Assembly: GCA_963788505.1 (NCBI GenBank)
Contig: CAWBGY010000012.1
Coordinates: forward strand, 3,494-67,493
Direction of reading: 5' to 3'
DNA length: 64,000 nt
From: JAIQFF01 sp963788505
Lineage (GTDB): Bacteria; Acidobacteriota; Terriglobia; Terriglobales; Acidobacteriaceae
Shown: one piece after another, positions 1 to 9,035 of the stretch
Layout: each line of letters starts with the position of its first letter
Numbering within the stretch: the first letter of the stretch is position 1
Notes under the pieces: model-generated
Seen by the model: only the letters and a program-made list of their open reading frames with translations
The model's database searches: none
What the model was told of the DNA's origin: nothing
Translations under genes and position numbers: made by a program

Positions 1-657
1 GGGTTCAATTCCACGCTCTTCCAAATGTGGGTAGATCCCGATGCAGCCTCGGCCACATCAGTGCAACTTGCTACCATCGCCGCTGCTGGTCCAATCTTCA
101 GCCTCGCAGTAGGAATGATCAGCTGGCTGCTATACCAGAGGGCTTACAAAAGGAGGCCGCCCGGTCTCTTTTTCCTGATGATGGCCTTGGTCGGAATCTA
201 TTCGTTCCTCGGGCCTGTTGCCGGAGCCGCTTTGGGGGGCGACTTCAATATCGCGCTTAGATTCATGGCGGTATCGAAAACCATCCAATATGGGATGTCC
301 GCCATCGGCCTGGTACTGCTTTCGGTGTTTATGTTCTTCATGGGAATGGAGCTATCGTGGTGGGCGCCCCCCAGCTTCGGCCGTGGAAAAAATGTTGCCT
401 GCACTACCGTTGCGCCTTGGCTGATCGGGACCGCCCTTATCATCCTTGCCTACTCGCCGCTACCGAGGTTTCTCATCGGGTCGACCCTCAGTGGGTCCGT
501 GCCCTGGATCTTTGCTGTAGTTGGAGCGGCATTTGGTTTTTCGAAAACGCGGACTGCCCATTCGGTGCCCTCTCTAACCCGACTTGACCTCATAATTACG
601 ATTGCCGCGTTGCTTATGGTGCGCATACTCGCACACGGTATCCGTCTCGCTCATTAA
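1..657 (+). CDS. Polytopic membrane protein, 5' end outside window
   Basis: The reading frame is open from the first base of the window, so the gene very probably starts upstream; the first ATG inside is at 25. At least 218 residues are visible, with about five or six hydrophobic segments (for example LATIAAAGPIFSLAVGMI and LVLLSVFMFFMGMEL) separated by short polar loops with arginines. No catalytic motif is visible in this part. The AAAGPIFSL stretch vaguely recalls integral-membrane site-2 protease relatives, whose zinc motif would lie upstream, but this is a weak resemblance only. It ends 195 bases before the convergent Asp-box gene. I do not assign a function. Confidence 0.6.
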   Translation, partial: GFNSTLFQMWVDPDAASATSVQLATIAAAGPIFSLAVGMISWLLYQRAYKRRPPGLFFLMMALVGIYSFLGPVAGAALGGDFNIALRFMAVSKTIQYGMSAIGLVLLSVFMFFMGMELSWWAPPSFGRGKNVACTTVAPWLIGTALIILAYSPLPRFLIGSTLSGSVPWIFAVVGAAFGFSKTRTAHSVPSLTRLDLIITIAALLMVRILAHGIRLAH

Positions 658-852
658 ACCTGCTGCAGTAGACTGTCGAGTCCAAGTCCAAGTTCCGGAT
701 TGTCGGCAATCAGGAAGTTGGCCAGAAACGGGCTTCGGGGAAGTTGGCCGGATTGGTACCGACAAGCCGACTTCCCGGGACTAACCCCGCCGTGGAAGCT
801 GATGGCTTCCGGTCAGCCGACGTATCGGTACTAACTGTGGGCGAGTTTCCGG

Positions 853-3800
853 CTATGAGCCTGCTGGCGCTCCTGCCGGAACGGTCAGCTCGGGCACGCC
901 AGTCTTATGCATCAGTTCGTTCAGCGCTGGCAAGTCGTGGCTGAACACCTCGTGCAATGCTTTCAACTGCGCCTGCAGCTTGGTGTTGAGCATTTCGTAC
1001 ACTTCGTCCTGGGGCTGAGTGGGCGCGGCGTCAGCGTATTCCACCGTGCTGGTAAGGATGGCCAACCCCTGGTTGAGCTCGTTGGGATATTTCAGGTTTC
1101 CCTCCGAACTCTTCATCTTTACCTGGATCAACTGCTCCTCGATGGGCGTCATCTTCTTATCGAGCGCATCGGCGGCAGCCACCACTTCTTTGGCCTGCGA
1201 ACTGTCACCCGCCCACTTCTTGAGGGTCTCCAGGTCGCCGCGGAGCTCGCGAATCTGGTTCACCGCGGTGTGCAGCGCGTTGTTGGAATCGCGGAGTTTC
1301 ATCAAAAGATCAAATTCTTTCTGCAAATCGGCCACCGTCACCTTTTTTAGCCGGGGATCGAGGCGCAGCTCGAGCGGGACGGTTTGGGTAAATGATCCGG
1401 CGGTCAGCTTCACCTGGTAGGTGCCAGGTACCGCCAGCGGCCCTTCCGGCCCGAGACCTTGGTAAAATGCGCCGGGAATTTTGACCGGAGGCTCATAGCG
1501 CAGGTCCCAACCATAGCGGTTCATGCCGGCCTCGGCTGGGATCGTCAGCTGCGGCACGACCTGGTCGGGCCATTCGGGCGGTTGTTCGTATGTTTTCTTC
1601 GCCTGGCTGGAGAGATGACGGACCGTCCTGCCCTGGGCATCGAGGATGTCAATCGTGACCTCCTCTTTTGGCTTAGTCGCAAAGTAATAGTCAATGAGGG
1701 CACCCTGGGGCGGGTTTTCGCCCACGGGACGGCGTTTGTCGACTTGTTCCGGATAGTGCAGCCGCGCTGTAGGCTCCGGCTTGAAGAGGACAACGTCCGC
1801 CTTTTCATCGTGCGCCGTAAGTTGCCGCAGTGGTGTGATGTCATCGAGAATCCAGAACGAGCGCCCGTGGGTTGCGGCCACCAGATCGTCGCCGTGGATC
1901 ACCAGATCGTGGATCGGTGACACCGGCAGATTAAGTTGCAGCGGCTGCCACTGCGCGCCGTCGTCGAGAGATACGTACACACCTCGCTCCGTGCCGGCGA
2001 ACAACAGGCCCTTGCGCTCCGGGTCCTCGCGCACGGCGTGAACATAGGAGCCGTCGGGAATGCCGTTCACCAGCATGGTCCAGGTCTTGCCAAAGTCCGA
2101 GGTTTTGTAGATGTACGGCTTGAAATCATCCAGCCTGTGGCGGTCCACGGCCATGTAAGCGGTGCCTGCCGCGTGCGGCGAAGCGTCAATGATGCTGACC
2201 ATGCTCCATTCCGCCAACGATTTCGGGGTTACGTTCTCCCAGTTCTTACCGTCGTCGCGGGTCAGCCAGACCAGGCCATCGTCGGTCCCCGCCCAGATCT
2301 GGCCTTGCTTGAGCGGTGACTCGGCCAGCGCGAAAACCGTGTCATAGTACTCGACCGAAGTGATGTCGAGGGTGATCGGCCCGCCTGAGGGTTGCTGCTT
2401 GCTCTTGTCGTTGCGCGTGAGGTCTTTACTGATCGCCGTCCAAGTCATGCCCGCATCGGTGCTCTTGAAGACGCGGTTGCCGGAGGTGTAGATCGCGTTG
2501 GGATCGTGGGTGGAGAGAAACAGCGGCGAGGTCCAGGCAAAGCGGTAACCGTCGAGGTCCTCGGCGCCGTGGCCGGAAACATCCAGCGGCCACACGGAAA
2601 TATCCTGGGTCTGCTGGGTGCGGCGATCGAAGCGGTAGGCGGTCAGCGCCGATTCATTATTATTGCCGTAAATAATGTCGGGATCTGGGACGTAGGGCGC
2701 AATGAAGCCGGTTTCGCCGCCAAAGTCGAACCAGTCCTGTCGAGCGATGACGCCGTCATCGGAGTAGCTGGCAATGCCAACGCTGCTGTTGTCCTGCTGT
2801 GCGCCGTAAACGTAGTAGGGAAACTGATTGTCGGTAATCACGTGATAGAACTGCGCGGTCGGCTGGTTCAGCAACGTGCTCCAGGTTTGCCCGCCGTCCA
2901 CGCTGACCGTAGCTCCGCCATCGTTGCCATCGATGATGCTCTTGGGATTCACGGGATCAATCCACAACCCGTGGTGGTCGCCATGCGGCGCCGGCAGCAG
3001 CGTGAAGTTCTTGCCGCCATCCACCGAGCGGAACAGGCCGGTGTTCTCGACGTACACGGAGTCCACGCTCTTGGGATCGGCGAAGATGTGGGTGAAATAC
3101 CAGGCGCGCTGCCGGTAACGCTCGTCGTCGTTCACTTTCGTCCACGTGTCGCCGCCGTCTTCCGAGCGATAGATGCCGCCTTCCTTGGCCTCGATCAGAG
3201 CGTACACCCGGCTGGAATCGGCGCCGGAGACGGTGACGCCAATCTTTCCCATGAGTCCCTCCGGCAGGCCGTGACCTTCTAATTTCTTCCAGGTGTTGCC
3301 GCCGTCGGTGGAGCGGTAGAGGCCGCTGCCTGGTCCGCCGCTGGAGAGGCTCCAGGGGGTGCGAACCGCTTGCCACATGGCGGCGAACAGCGTGTTGGGA
3401 TTGTGCGGATCGAAGACCACGTCAATGCCGCCGGTCTTGTCGTCCACGTAGAGAACTTTTTTCCAGGTCGTTCCGCCGTCGGTAGTGCGAAAGATGCCCC
3501 GCTCTTCGTTGGGGCCGTAGGCATGCCCCAGGGCCGCCACGTAAACGATGTTGGGGTTGGCAGGATGAACAACGATGGCGCCGATGTGCCGCGAATCCGG
3601 CAGGCCGACGTGCGTCCACGACCGGCCGCCGTCCACGCTTTTGTACACGCCGGTGCCATACGTGATGTTGCCGCGAATGCAGGCCTCACCCGTGCCCGCA
3701 TAAATCACATTGTGATCGGAGTCGGCCACCGCCAGCGCGCCAATCGAATCGAAGGGCTCCTTGTCGGTGAGCGGATTCCAGGTGGCGCCGGAGTCGGTGG

Positions 3801-4002
3801 TCTTCCACACGCCGCCGGCCACCGCGCCAAAGTAGTAGACGCCAGGCTCGCCGGGCACCCCGGTGACTGCCAGTACGCGTCCGCCACGATAGGGCCCGAT
3901 GCCCCTCCATTTCATTCCACTGAAGAGGGCTGGGTTGTAGGTCTGGGCACACAGCGCGGGGACAACCAGCATGAGCAGCAGGACGGCGAAGCGCCTCAGC
4001 AT
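853..4002 (-). CDS. Secreted Asp-box (VPS10/BNR-like) beta-propeller protein
   Basis: 1049 residues. An N-terminal signal peptide (about residues 1-19, MLRRFAVLLLMLVVPALCAQ) predicts export. From about residue 30 to 720 there are at least ten Asp-box repeats of the S/T-x-D-x-G-x-T-W type, for example TDSGATW, SVDGGRSW, TTDGGTTW, STDGGNTW and SEDGGDTW, which build sialidase/sortilin-like propeller blades. The last 300 residues are a beta-rich then helical domain typical of the large acidobacterial VPS10-domain proteins. The sialidase RIP motif is not evident, so an enzymatic role is not claimed; an extracellular binding or processing role is inferred. A GGAGGA ribosome site lies 10-15 bases before the ATG. 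It follows a TonB receptor gene on the same strand after about 100 bases. Confidence 0.9.
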   Translation of the reverse strand: MLRRFAVLLLMLVVPALCAQTYNPALFSGMKWRGIGPYRGGRVLAVTGVPGEPGVYYFGAVAGGVWKTTDSGATWNPLTDKEPFDSIGALAVADSDHNVIYAGTGEACIRGNITYGTGVYKSVDGGRSWTHVGLPDSRHIGAIVVHPANPNIVYVAALGHAYGPNEERGIFRTTDGGTTWKKVLYVDDKTGGIDVVFDPHNPNTLFAAMWQAVRTPWSLSSGGPGSGLYRSTDGGNTWKKLEGHGLPEGLMGKIGVTVSGADSSRVYALIEAKEGGIYRSEDGGDTWTKVNDDERYRQRAWYFTHIFADPKSVDSVYVENTGLFRSVDGGKNFTLLPAPHGDHHGLWIDPVNPKSIIDGNDGGATVSVDGGQTWSTLLNQPTAQFYHVITDNQFPYYVYGAQQDNSSVGIASYSDDGVIARQDWFDFGGETGFIAPYVPDPDIIYGNNNESALTAYRFDRRTQQTQDISVWPLDVSGHGAEDLDGYRFAWTSPLFLSTHDPNAIYTSGNRVFKSTDAGMTWTAISKDLTRNDKSKQQPSGGPITLDITSVEYYDTVFALAESPLKQGQIWAGTDDGLVWLTRDDGKNWENVTPKSLAEWSMVSIIDASPHAAGTAYMAVDRHRLDDFKPYIYKTSDFGKTWTMLVNGIPDGSYVHAVREDPERKGLLFAGTERGVYVSLDDGAQWQPLQLNLPVSPIHDLVIHGDDLVAATHGRSFWILDDITPLRQLTAHDEKADVVLFKPEPTARLHYPEQVDKRRPVGENPPQGALIDYYFATKPKEEVTIDILDAQGRTVRHLSSQAKKTYEQPPEWPDQVVPQLTIPAEAGMNRYGWDLRYEPPVKIPGAFYQGLGPEGPLAVPGTYQVKLTAGSFTQTVPLELRLDPRLKKVTVADLQKEFDLLMKLRDSNNALHTAVNQIRELRGDLETLKKWAGDSSQAKEVVAAADALDKKMTPIEEQLIQVKMKSSEGNLKYPNELNQGLAILTSTVEYADAAPTQPQDEVYEMLNTKLQAQLKALHEVFSHDLPALNELMHKTGVPELTVPAGAPAGS

Positions 4003-4104
4003 AGGTTACGATCCTCCAGGGTGGCAACCGAAAATCCTAGCACGACAGAAGGTCGTTTTGCTGAGTAATCAGCTTGTTTAGTCAGCGGAATTTATTGCCA
4101 ACGA

Positions 4105-6354
4105 CTAGAAATGAAACTTGACACTGCCGCCAACGGTTCGCGATGGAGCGTATTGGATAGGGATTTCGTCACTTTCTTTCGCGATCTGGTAAATACTGTT
4201 TGAAACATTAGTGACGTCGAACTCAAAATCCAACCGCCGGGGCTCCGGATTCCACAGCGTGACACCAGCGGTCAGGTCGGCGGTGAAGTGCTGAGGCAGC
4301 CGCGGGCCGTTCTCCACGATCGTTCCGCTGCCGTACCGCATCGCGCTTCCCGCCCAGAAACCGCGCCAGCGGTTGTGATAGAAAATCTGCGCTGTGCCGG
4401 TGTGAGTCTGGTCGAAAGCGGGAATGATTCGTTCCCCGGGTTCCAGGGGCTCGTCGCCGGCGAACCCGCCGGTAATCGGGCCATAGAAGTATGTCCGGGA
4501 GAGTGCGTATTGAAGCCGGCCGCTGATTCCTAGCTTCTCCAGTTGCCCCATGTTTAAAACAACCTCAAGCCCCTTGGAACGGGCCCGGTCGAAGTTGATG
4601 GGCACGAAGATACGGGAAATGCTGATTTCATGATTCTCAAACGCATTGCGGCCGCTGTGCGCGTAGGCATTCAGGTTCAGGCTGATTCGGGGGCGGATCT
4701 CCTGCGCCCACCCGATTTCAAAATAGTTTTGTGTATAGGCCCGCACGTTTCCGACCCGCTGGGTGGGGTCTGCAGCGTTGTTTCCGATGAAGCTGGCAAG
4801 AAGTGAATATTCGATGGGCGGCGGAGAAAAATACCGGTTATAGGCGCCGTGCAACACCGACTTGGTTCGGGCGAAGTGGTAAGCGACTCCAGCCCGCGGG
4901 CTGACCTGATGGGCTGAGTCCACGAGGTCAAAATAATCGTAGCGAGCTCCGAGGTCGAGCGTGAGATTCCGCAGCGGTGAGAAGTGGTCCTGGATGTATG
5001 CGCTGGCCTGGCCGCCCAAACGACTGCCGGAAAAGGACGGGAACACATCGGGATCGCCCCGCGAATCGAAGAAGAAACTTTCGGACTCCCGTAACCGGAC
5101 CAGATCAACCCCGGCTTTCAGGAAGTGCCCGTGCCACTGACGGGAAAGATCGCTCTTGATCCCGAGCGTTAACGGGGCGCGGCTTGCGATCGAGAGAGGC
5201 GTAACCGGGTCGGTAGTAGGCAGCACCCGGTCAGAGCCGCTGCGCTCATATAAAGAAGTGGAGAGCATGGTTTCAGGCGAGAACGTGTGCAGCCAGTTCA
5301 GAATCGCCGTCTGTTGCCGCAAGTGGCGCTGGGCGTCGCGTCCCACCGCCTGATCTTCCGAGACATTGGGCTGCTGAAAATTCGTTCCCCCTCCCATGAG
5401 CAACAGCTTGAATGCGTCCTGCGTCCCTGCGCCCCAGTCGAATTGCGCCGTCGCCCGGGATCCTTTGCCAAAGTCGTAGAGTTCCTTCGGCTCCGGCGGA
5501 TCCAGGTACCGTCCCGAGGTAAATCCATCCACAAAGAAGTAATACCCGAGGCGCCCCACTTGACCGCCATAGTCTGCGTTGAGGTCGTAGTTGTCCAAAG
5601 TCGCACCGCGGAAATCGACGTCGCCGTGCCCGCCGAGATCGGCTCCGGATCGTGTGGCGATATCCAGTACGCCACCAAAGCGATTGCCATATTCGGGCGT
5701 AAAGCCGCCGGTCATCAGGTCCACGGTTTCAAAAATCTGCGGGCTTACGCCTGGGCTGAATTGCGGCTGGGTGTTATCCAGAAAGGAGACGCCGTTGATA
5801 AATTCGTGCAGCGAAAATTCCGTGCCCCGCACTGCCAGGAAATTATCGTGGCTGTCGCTGGCGCCAGGCATGAGATTGTTGACCAACGAATTCGTGCTGT
5901 CGGTGATCGGTTCCGGCAAGGCGTCGAGTTCCTGCCGGGTGAAGGTGTACGAGCTTCCGGTCTTTCCAGGATCTACGGTCAGGTAGGTGCTGGTGACCTC
6001 GACGGTCTGGCGCACCGCTTGCCGGGACACCAATTCGACGGCCAAGGAGAGCTCTTGCCGTGGTCGCAAAATGAACTCGTAGCGGGCAGGATAAAAGCCT
6101 GGCGCTTCGGCTTTAACGGTATGGGATCCCGCCTCGACAGCGGGAAAGTAGAATCGGCCCTCTGTGTCGGTGGCGGTCGTTCGCGGACTTGCGTCCTCGG
6201 CGTCTTGCAGCACCACCGTCGCGCCGGTTACGGTCTTGTGATCGACATCCGTTACCGTGCCTTTGACGGCCGTCTGGGCGGCCGCAATGACTGAAGAGAA
6301 TCCTACAACCAACAGCAGCAAAGTGATGTTTCCGCGCATGCTTCGCTCGTACAC
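4105..6354 (-). CDS. TonB-dependent receptor with carboxypeptidase-regulatory N-terminal domain
   Basis: 749 residues from a GTG at 6354; an ATG at 6339 is an alternative start. A signal peptide ends near residue 26 (SSVIAAAQT). It is followed by a carboxypeptidase-regulatory-like Ig fold (about 28-110, with VKGTVTDVDHKTVTGATV and GRFYFPAVEAGSHTV), a plug domain (about 120-240, LPEPITDSTNSLVNNLMPGA) and a beta-barrel that ends in the aromatic FHF typical of outer membrane proteins. The length suits the shorter receptors rather than the roughly 1100-residue Oar type found at 47-50 kb here. It should import a ligand across the outer membrane with TonB energy. The ligand is unknown; the neighbouring secreted propeller protein may be a partner. 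Confidence 0.9.
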   Translation of the reverse strand: MYERSMRGNITLLLLVVGFSSVIAAAQTAVKGTVTDVDHKTVTGATVVLQDAEDASPRTTATDTEGRFYFPAVEAGSHTVKAEAPGFYPARYEFILRPRQELSLAVELVSRQAVRQTVEVTSTYLTVDPGKTGSSYTFTRQELDALPEPITDSTNSLVNNLMPGASDSHDNFLAVRGTEFSLHEFINGVSFLDNTQPQFSPGVSPQIFETVDLMTGGFTPEYGNRFGGVLDIATRSGADLGGHGDVDFRGATLDNYDLNADYGGQVGRLGYYFFVDGFTSGRYLDPPEPKELYDFGKGSRATAQFDWGAGTQDAFKLLLMGGGTNFQQPNVSEDQAVGRDAQRHLRQQTAILNWLHTFSPETMLSTSLYERSGSDRVLPTTDPVTPLSIASRAPLTLGIKSDLSRQWHGHFLKAGVDLVRLRESESFFFDSRGDPDVFPSFSGSRLGGQASAYIQDHFSPLRNLTLDLGARYDYFDLVDSAHQVSPRAGVAYHFARTKSVLHGAYNRYFSPPPIEYSLLASFIGNNAADPTQRVGNVRAYTQNYFEIGWAQEIRPRISLNLNAYAHSGRNAFENHEISISRIFVPINFDRARSKGLEVVLNMGQLEKLGISGRLQYALSRTYFYGPITGGFAGDEPLEPGERIIPAFDQTHTGTAQIFYHNRWRGFWAGSAMRYGSGTIVENGPRLPQHFTADLTAGVTLWNPEPRRLDFEFDVTNVSNSIYQIAKESDEIPIQYAPSRTVGGSVKFHF

Positions 6355-6496
6355 AAGATCGCAACTCCCTTACCTTTACTCAGGGCATTACGAAATGGAT
6401 CGTTTTTCCAGCCCAGGCCAGATTCGTCTCTTCTGCCGGTTGGCAAGAAAACACCATTTCTGGCTGAAGTTCCTAAAGGGCACGATTCCGTCCCAA

Positions 6497-6505
6497 GTAT
6501 AGCAA
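6497..6505 (-). promoter_or_regulatory. Possible extended -10 promoter for the TonB receptor
   Basis: On the minus strand the sequence reads TGCTATACT, an extended -10 with five of six bases matching TATAAT. No good -35 is visible, as is usual for extended -10 promoters. It would leave a leader of about 135 bases before the receptor gene. Read by eye only. Confidence 0.3.
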
Positions 6506-7227
6506 TCGGAACCACGAGGGGAAGAAACTGGCTCAGCCTATCGGAGGCGCCGAGGTAATCCCCCACATCCGCGCGCACTACGTAACGCGATGAAAGCGGA
6601 AAGCCGGGCGAACGGGAGGATTCTGCGGGCTGACGAAACCGACTCGGGTTGTTTGAACTTTCAGCGTAGTTCTGTGAGCCTTGCTGCGCCAGAACAACAA
6701 CCCCAAAGTGGTACAAGGCCTGTCGCACTGTCTCGTACTCAATCATGATGAATGTCTAGGACGAAGCTATGTCGGAAAAGAAGCGGAATGCGCATCGTTG
6801 CGTGATCCAGTAGCTGAACCGTAGCGTAACCCGTAGTGCGCCAAAACTAGCAATGCCGCAAATTGTTGATAAGTTTGGCGTCCCCGACGGGACAACTTTA
6901 AACCGTTGGGCGATCATGAGGACCTTGGTTTATGGCGGTTTATGGCACGCGGGTGTTTGAAAAGACGTACGGGTGAAGCGCAGAAGATGTGCTCCTGCTG
7001 TCGCCACCAGACACGTGATTGAAGGACTTCAGATCTACCGACATCCCGGTGAATGTTTGCCACGGGGAAACGCAGTTCTCCTGGGGCCATGCCACGATCC
7101 GATTACGTCTACCCAACCCACGTGTGCGGGGTAAAATGGCCGAACGCCGCAAAGATCAACGTATCAAGCACCCGCTTCTCCAACGTTTAGCCGTGATCTC
7201 ATGCCACGATCGCCGTAGGCTCCCCAT
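6506..7227. other. Gene-free stretch of about 720 bases
   Basis: No reading frame here has both a credible start and a protein-like sequence. The longest frames are rich in Arg, Ser and Cys and look random. One short direct repeat, GGTTTATGGC, occurs twice at about 6928-6947. No terminator or RNA gene was recognised. Confidence 0.4.
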
Positions 7228-8313
7228 TTAATAGGAACAGAAAGGGTCACTTTCCAGGGCATCGCCTGTATGCACGAAGGCCCGGGCACGGGATCCGCCA
7301 CAAATGTGGCTGAACTCACACTTGCCACACTTTCCTCGGAACCGTTCCGGCGAGTGCAGCGATTGAAAGAGGGGCGCCTGCCGGTACACGTCCACCAACG
7401 AACTGGTTCGTACGTTGCCGCAGCGCAGAGGTAAGAAACCAGAGGGATAAATGTCACCTTGGTTGGAAACGAAAACGATCCCGTGGCCGTCGCGAATCTG
7501 GAAGCCTTTGTAAACCGCACTTCTCTTAATTTCTGCAGATGTCCTACCGGAACCGCGCATCCGGTTCAGGGCGAGGCGCCGGTATGATGGCGCTTCCGTT
7601 GTCTTAACGGCAAAGGGAGCACTCGGCACCAGATCGAGAACCCAGTTCATGATCAATTCCCCATGCTCGGGCGAGACCTCCTTCAACGCTGTGCCGCGGC
7701 CCACGGAGATCAGGAAGAATAGGCTCCAGCGCATTACAGGGAACGTCTTCAGCAGTTCATAAATCGCTGGCAAATCATCGGCGGTTTCCTGTGCGACCAG
7801 GGTATTGACTTGAATTGGCAGGCCGAGCCGTCCTGCTTCGCTTGCCATGTCTATCGTACGGTCGAAACATCCCGGGACCGCGCGTATAGCGTCGTGCCGA
7901 GCGGCATTGGAGCCGTCTAGGCTCAAGCCAAGGCTCTGGATGCCGTGAGACTTTAGCAGGCCAAGTGCCTCCGCCGTGAGTGCCGGGGTGGCACTCGGCG
8001 TTATGGAAACCGGCAGACCCAAGGCGCGAGCATCGTCAATCACTCGGAACAAATCCTTGCGACCGAGTGGATCGCCGCCGGTAAGGATCAGGTGTGGCAA
8101 GGGGTCGCCGAATGCAGCTATCTGGCACAGCAGGCCCAGACTCTCTATCGGGGTTAGTTCCAGAGGATGTGGACGCGGCATTGCTTCGGCGCGACAGTGC
8201 CTGCACGCAAGCATGCATGCCTGGGTCATTTCCCAGTACACCAGCATCGGATTCCGGGTAAAGTCGTAACCTCGAGGGTCCATTATTGGCGTAGATGACT
8301 GAGGGATGACCAT
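7228..8313 (-). CDS. Radical SAM/SPASM protein (heme-biosynthesis-like AhbD/NirJ group)
   Basis: 361 residues from the ATG at 8313, which has an AGAGGAAC ribosome site; a TTG at 8349 would give 12 more residues but lies at or before the predicted transcription start. The radical SAM cluster motif CMLACRHC (CX3CX2C) is near residue 29, followed by LTGGDPL. The C-terminal SPASM region holds cysteines in LRCGNVRT, KCGKCEFSHICGG and DPFCSY for auxiliary Fe-S clusters. This is the layout of the TIGR04053-type and AhbD/NirJ-like proteins that decarboxylate or modify heme side chains. Peptide maturases share the same fold, so the substrate is open. A CRP-type palindrome sits about 75 bases upstream. 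The nearby cytochrome genes make a heme role attractive but unproven. Confidence 0.85.
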   Translation of the reverse strand: MVIPQSSTPIMDPRGYDFTRNPMLVYWEMTQACMLACRHCRAEAMPRPHPLELTPIESLGLLCQIAAFGDPLPHLILTGGDPLGRKDLFRVIDDARALGLPVSITPSATPALTAEALGLLKSHGIQSLGLSLDGSNAARHDAIRAVPGCFDRTIDMASEAGRLGLPIQVNTLVAQETADDLPAIYELLKTFPVMRWSLFFLISVGRGTALKEVSPEHGELIMNWVLDLVPSAPFAVKTTEAPSYRRLALNRMRGSGRTSAEIKRSAVYKGFQIRDGHGIVFVSNQGDIYPSGFLPLRCGNVRTSSLVDVYRQAPLFQSLHSPERFRGKCGKCEFSHICGGSRARAFVHTGDALESDPFCSY

Positions 8314-8381
8314 CTCGTTCCTCTGAGTTCCGGGATATGGCAAGACCAAACCTTAAGTTACTTTTCCGTGTCTGCCCTTGC

Positions 8382-8397
8382 TGTGATCTCGATCACG
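8382..8397. promoter_or_regulatory. CRP-type palindrome before the radical SAM gene
   Basis: TGTGATCTCGATCACG, nine of ten consensus half-site bases of TGTGA-N6-TCACA. Its centre is about 76 bases before the ATG at 8313. A weak -10 (TAACTT, 8360 to 8355 on the minus strand) would place the site near -41.5. Confidence 0.6.
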
Positions 8398-8440
8398 TCA
8401 ATCAGTGATTTCTCCCAGGACGATGGGGCGGCGACTCAAA

Positions 8441-8473
8441 CAAAGAGCCGGAGCAGCTGCATTCTGCTCCGGC
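8441..8473 (-). terminator. Rho-independent terminator after the monooxygenase-like gene
   Basis: A perfect 10-base inverted repeat (GCCGGAGCAG at 8447-8456 and its complement at 8464-8473) with a 7-base loop. On the minus strand it is followed by TCTTTGTTTG. It lies 27 bases past the stop of the gene ending at 8500. Confidence 0.75.
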
Positions 8474-8499
8474 CCTGCCTGTGTGGTGCTGGTGGCCGC

Positions 8500-8823
8500 T
8501 TAGGCAGCCAGTGCGTGCACGAAGGCCTCACACAGGGTGGTCTCGACGTTGTACGGCTTGTACGTAATCGGGGTGGTCAGATAGGGTTTCAGGATTTCCT
8601 CGACCTTTGGAAACACTTCGCGCTCATAGCGCTCCGCATCTCTCTTCTCCATCCACAGGGTGATCGCGATCACCTTTTCATTCTTGGTCTCGGGGAAGAA
8701 GGGCAGGACTTCCAGGAATCCGGTCTGCTTCTTCAGAATGGGAAGAACCTCGTTGCGAACTGCCTTTACCAATTCGTCTTTCTTTTCCACCTTAGGGATG
8801 AATTCAACAATACGAGCAAACAT
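8500..8823 (-). CDS. Antibiotic biosynthesis monooxygenase-like (ABM/Dabb fold) protein
   Basis: 107 residues, the size of a single ferredoxin-like alpha-beta barrel of the ABM/Dabb superfamily. The pattern fits: strand FARIVEFIPKV, helix KKDELVKAVRNEVLPILKK, strand GFLEVLPFF, strand VIAITLWM, then the helix DAERYEREVFPKVEEIL. Such proteins act as small cofactor-free monooxygenases, heme-degrading enzymes or stress proteins; the substrate here is unknown. A strong ribosome site, AAGGAGAA, precedes the ATG. It stands alone between a terminator and a weaker CRP-type palindrome with a good -10, so expression may follow the same signal as the cytochrome genes. Confidence 0.75.
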   Translation of the reverse strand: MFARIVEFIPKVEKKDELVKAVRNEVLPILKKQTGFLEVLPFFPETKNEKVIAITLWMEKRDAERYEREVFPKVEEILKPYLTTPITYKPYNVETTLCEAFVHALAA

Positions 8824-8917
8824 GGAAATTCTCCTTTCCGATTCAATTGGTGAGAGGCCCGGAAGCTGCTCCGTTTTGGTTGCGGAGTATTTGACGAGCC
8901 AGTATCATCGGCACCAC

Positions 8918-8980
8918 ATTAGACTCACTAAAAGGCAAAAGCAGTGACGCCCATTACACACCGCAGTGATCTCAGTCACG
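8918..8980 (-). promoter_or_regulatory. Weaker CRP-type site (8965-8980) and -10 (8918-8923) before the ABM gene
   Basis: AGTGATCTCAGTCACG keeps GTGA and TCAC at the right spacing. The minus strand carries TCTAAT (five of six to TATAAT) at 8923 to 8918. If that is the -10, the palindrome centre falls at -61.5, the class I position known for CRP. Read by eye. Confidence 0.45.
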
Positions 8981-9035
8981 GGCATCTCGTGGTTGGCAGG
9001 ATGAACGTGCAATGCCTTTGAACGGTGCAGTGCCT

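Noticed and set aside
713..745. Two GAAGTTGGCC direct repeats near 715 and 735 as regulatory repeats
   Set aside because: Too short and in a gap between convergent genes, where no promoter is expected.
2392..3282. A 296-codon open frame opposite the Asp-box gene
   Set aside because: Shadow of a strongly recognisable gene; repetitive only because the Asp-box codons repeat.
5287..6294. A 335-codon open frame on the plus strand opposite the TonB receptor
   Set aside because: Antisense shadow in GC-rich sequence. The receptor on the other strand has signal peptide, plug and barrel; this frame has no domain or ribosome site.
6303..6746. A 147-codon frame upstream of the TonB receptor, same strand
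   Set aside because: Composition is random (many Ser, Arg, Cys) and it runs through the predicted promoter and the receptor start in another frame.
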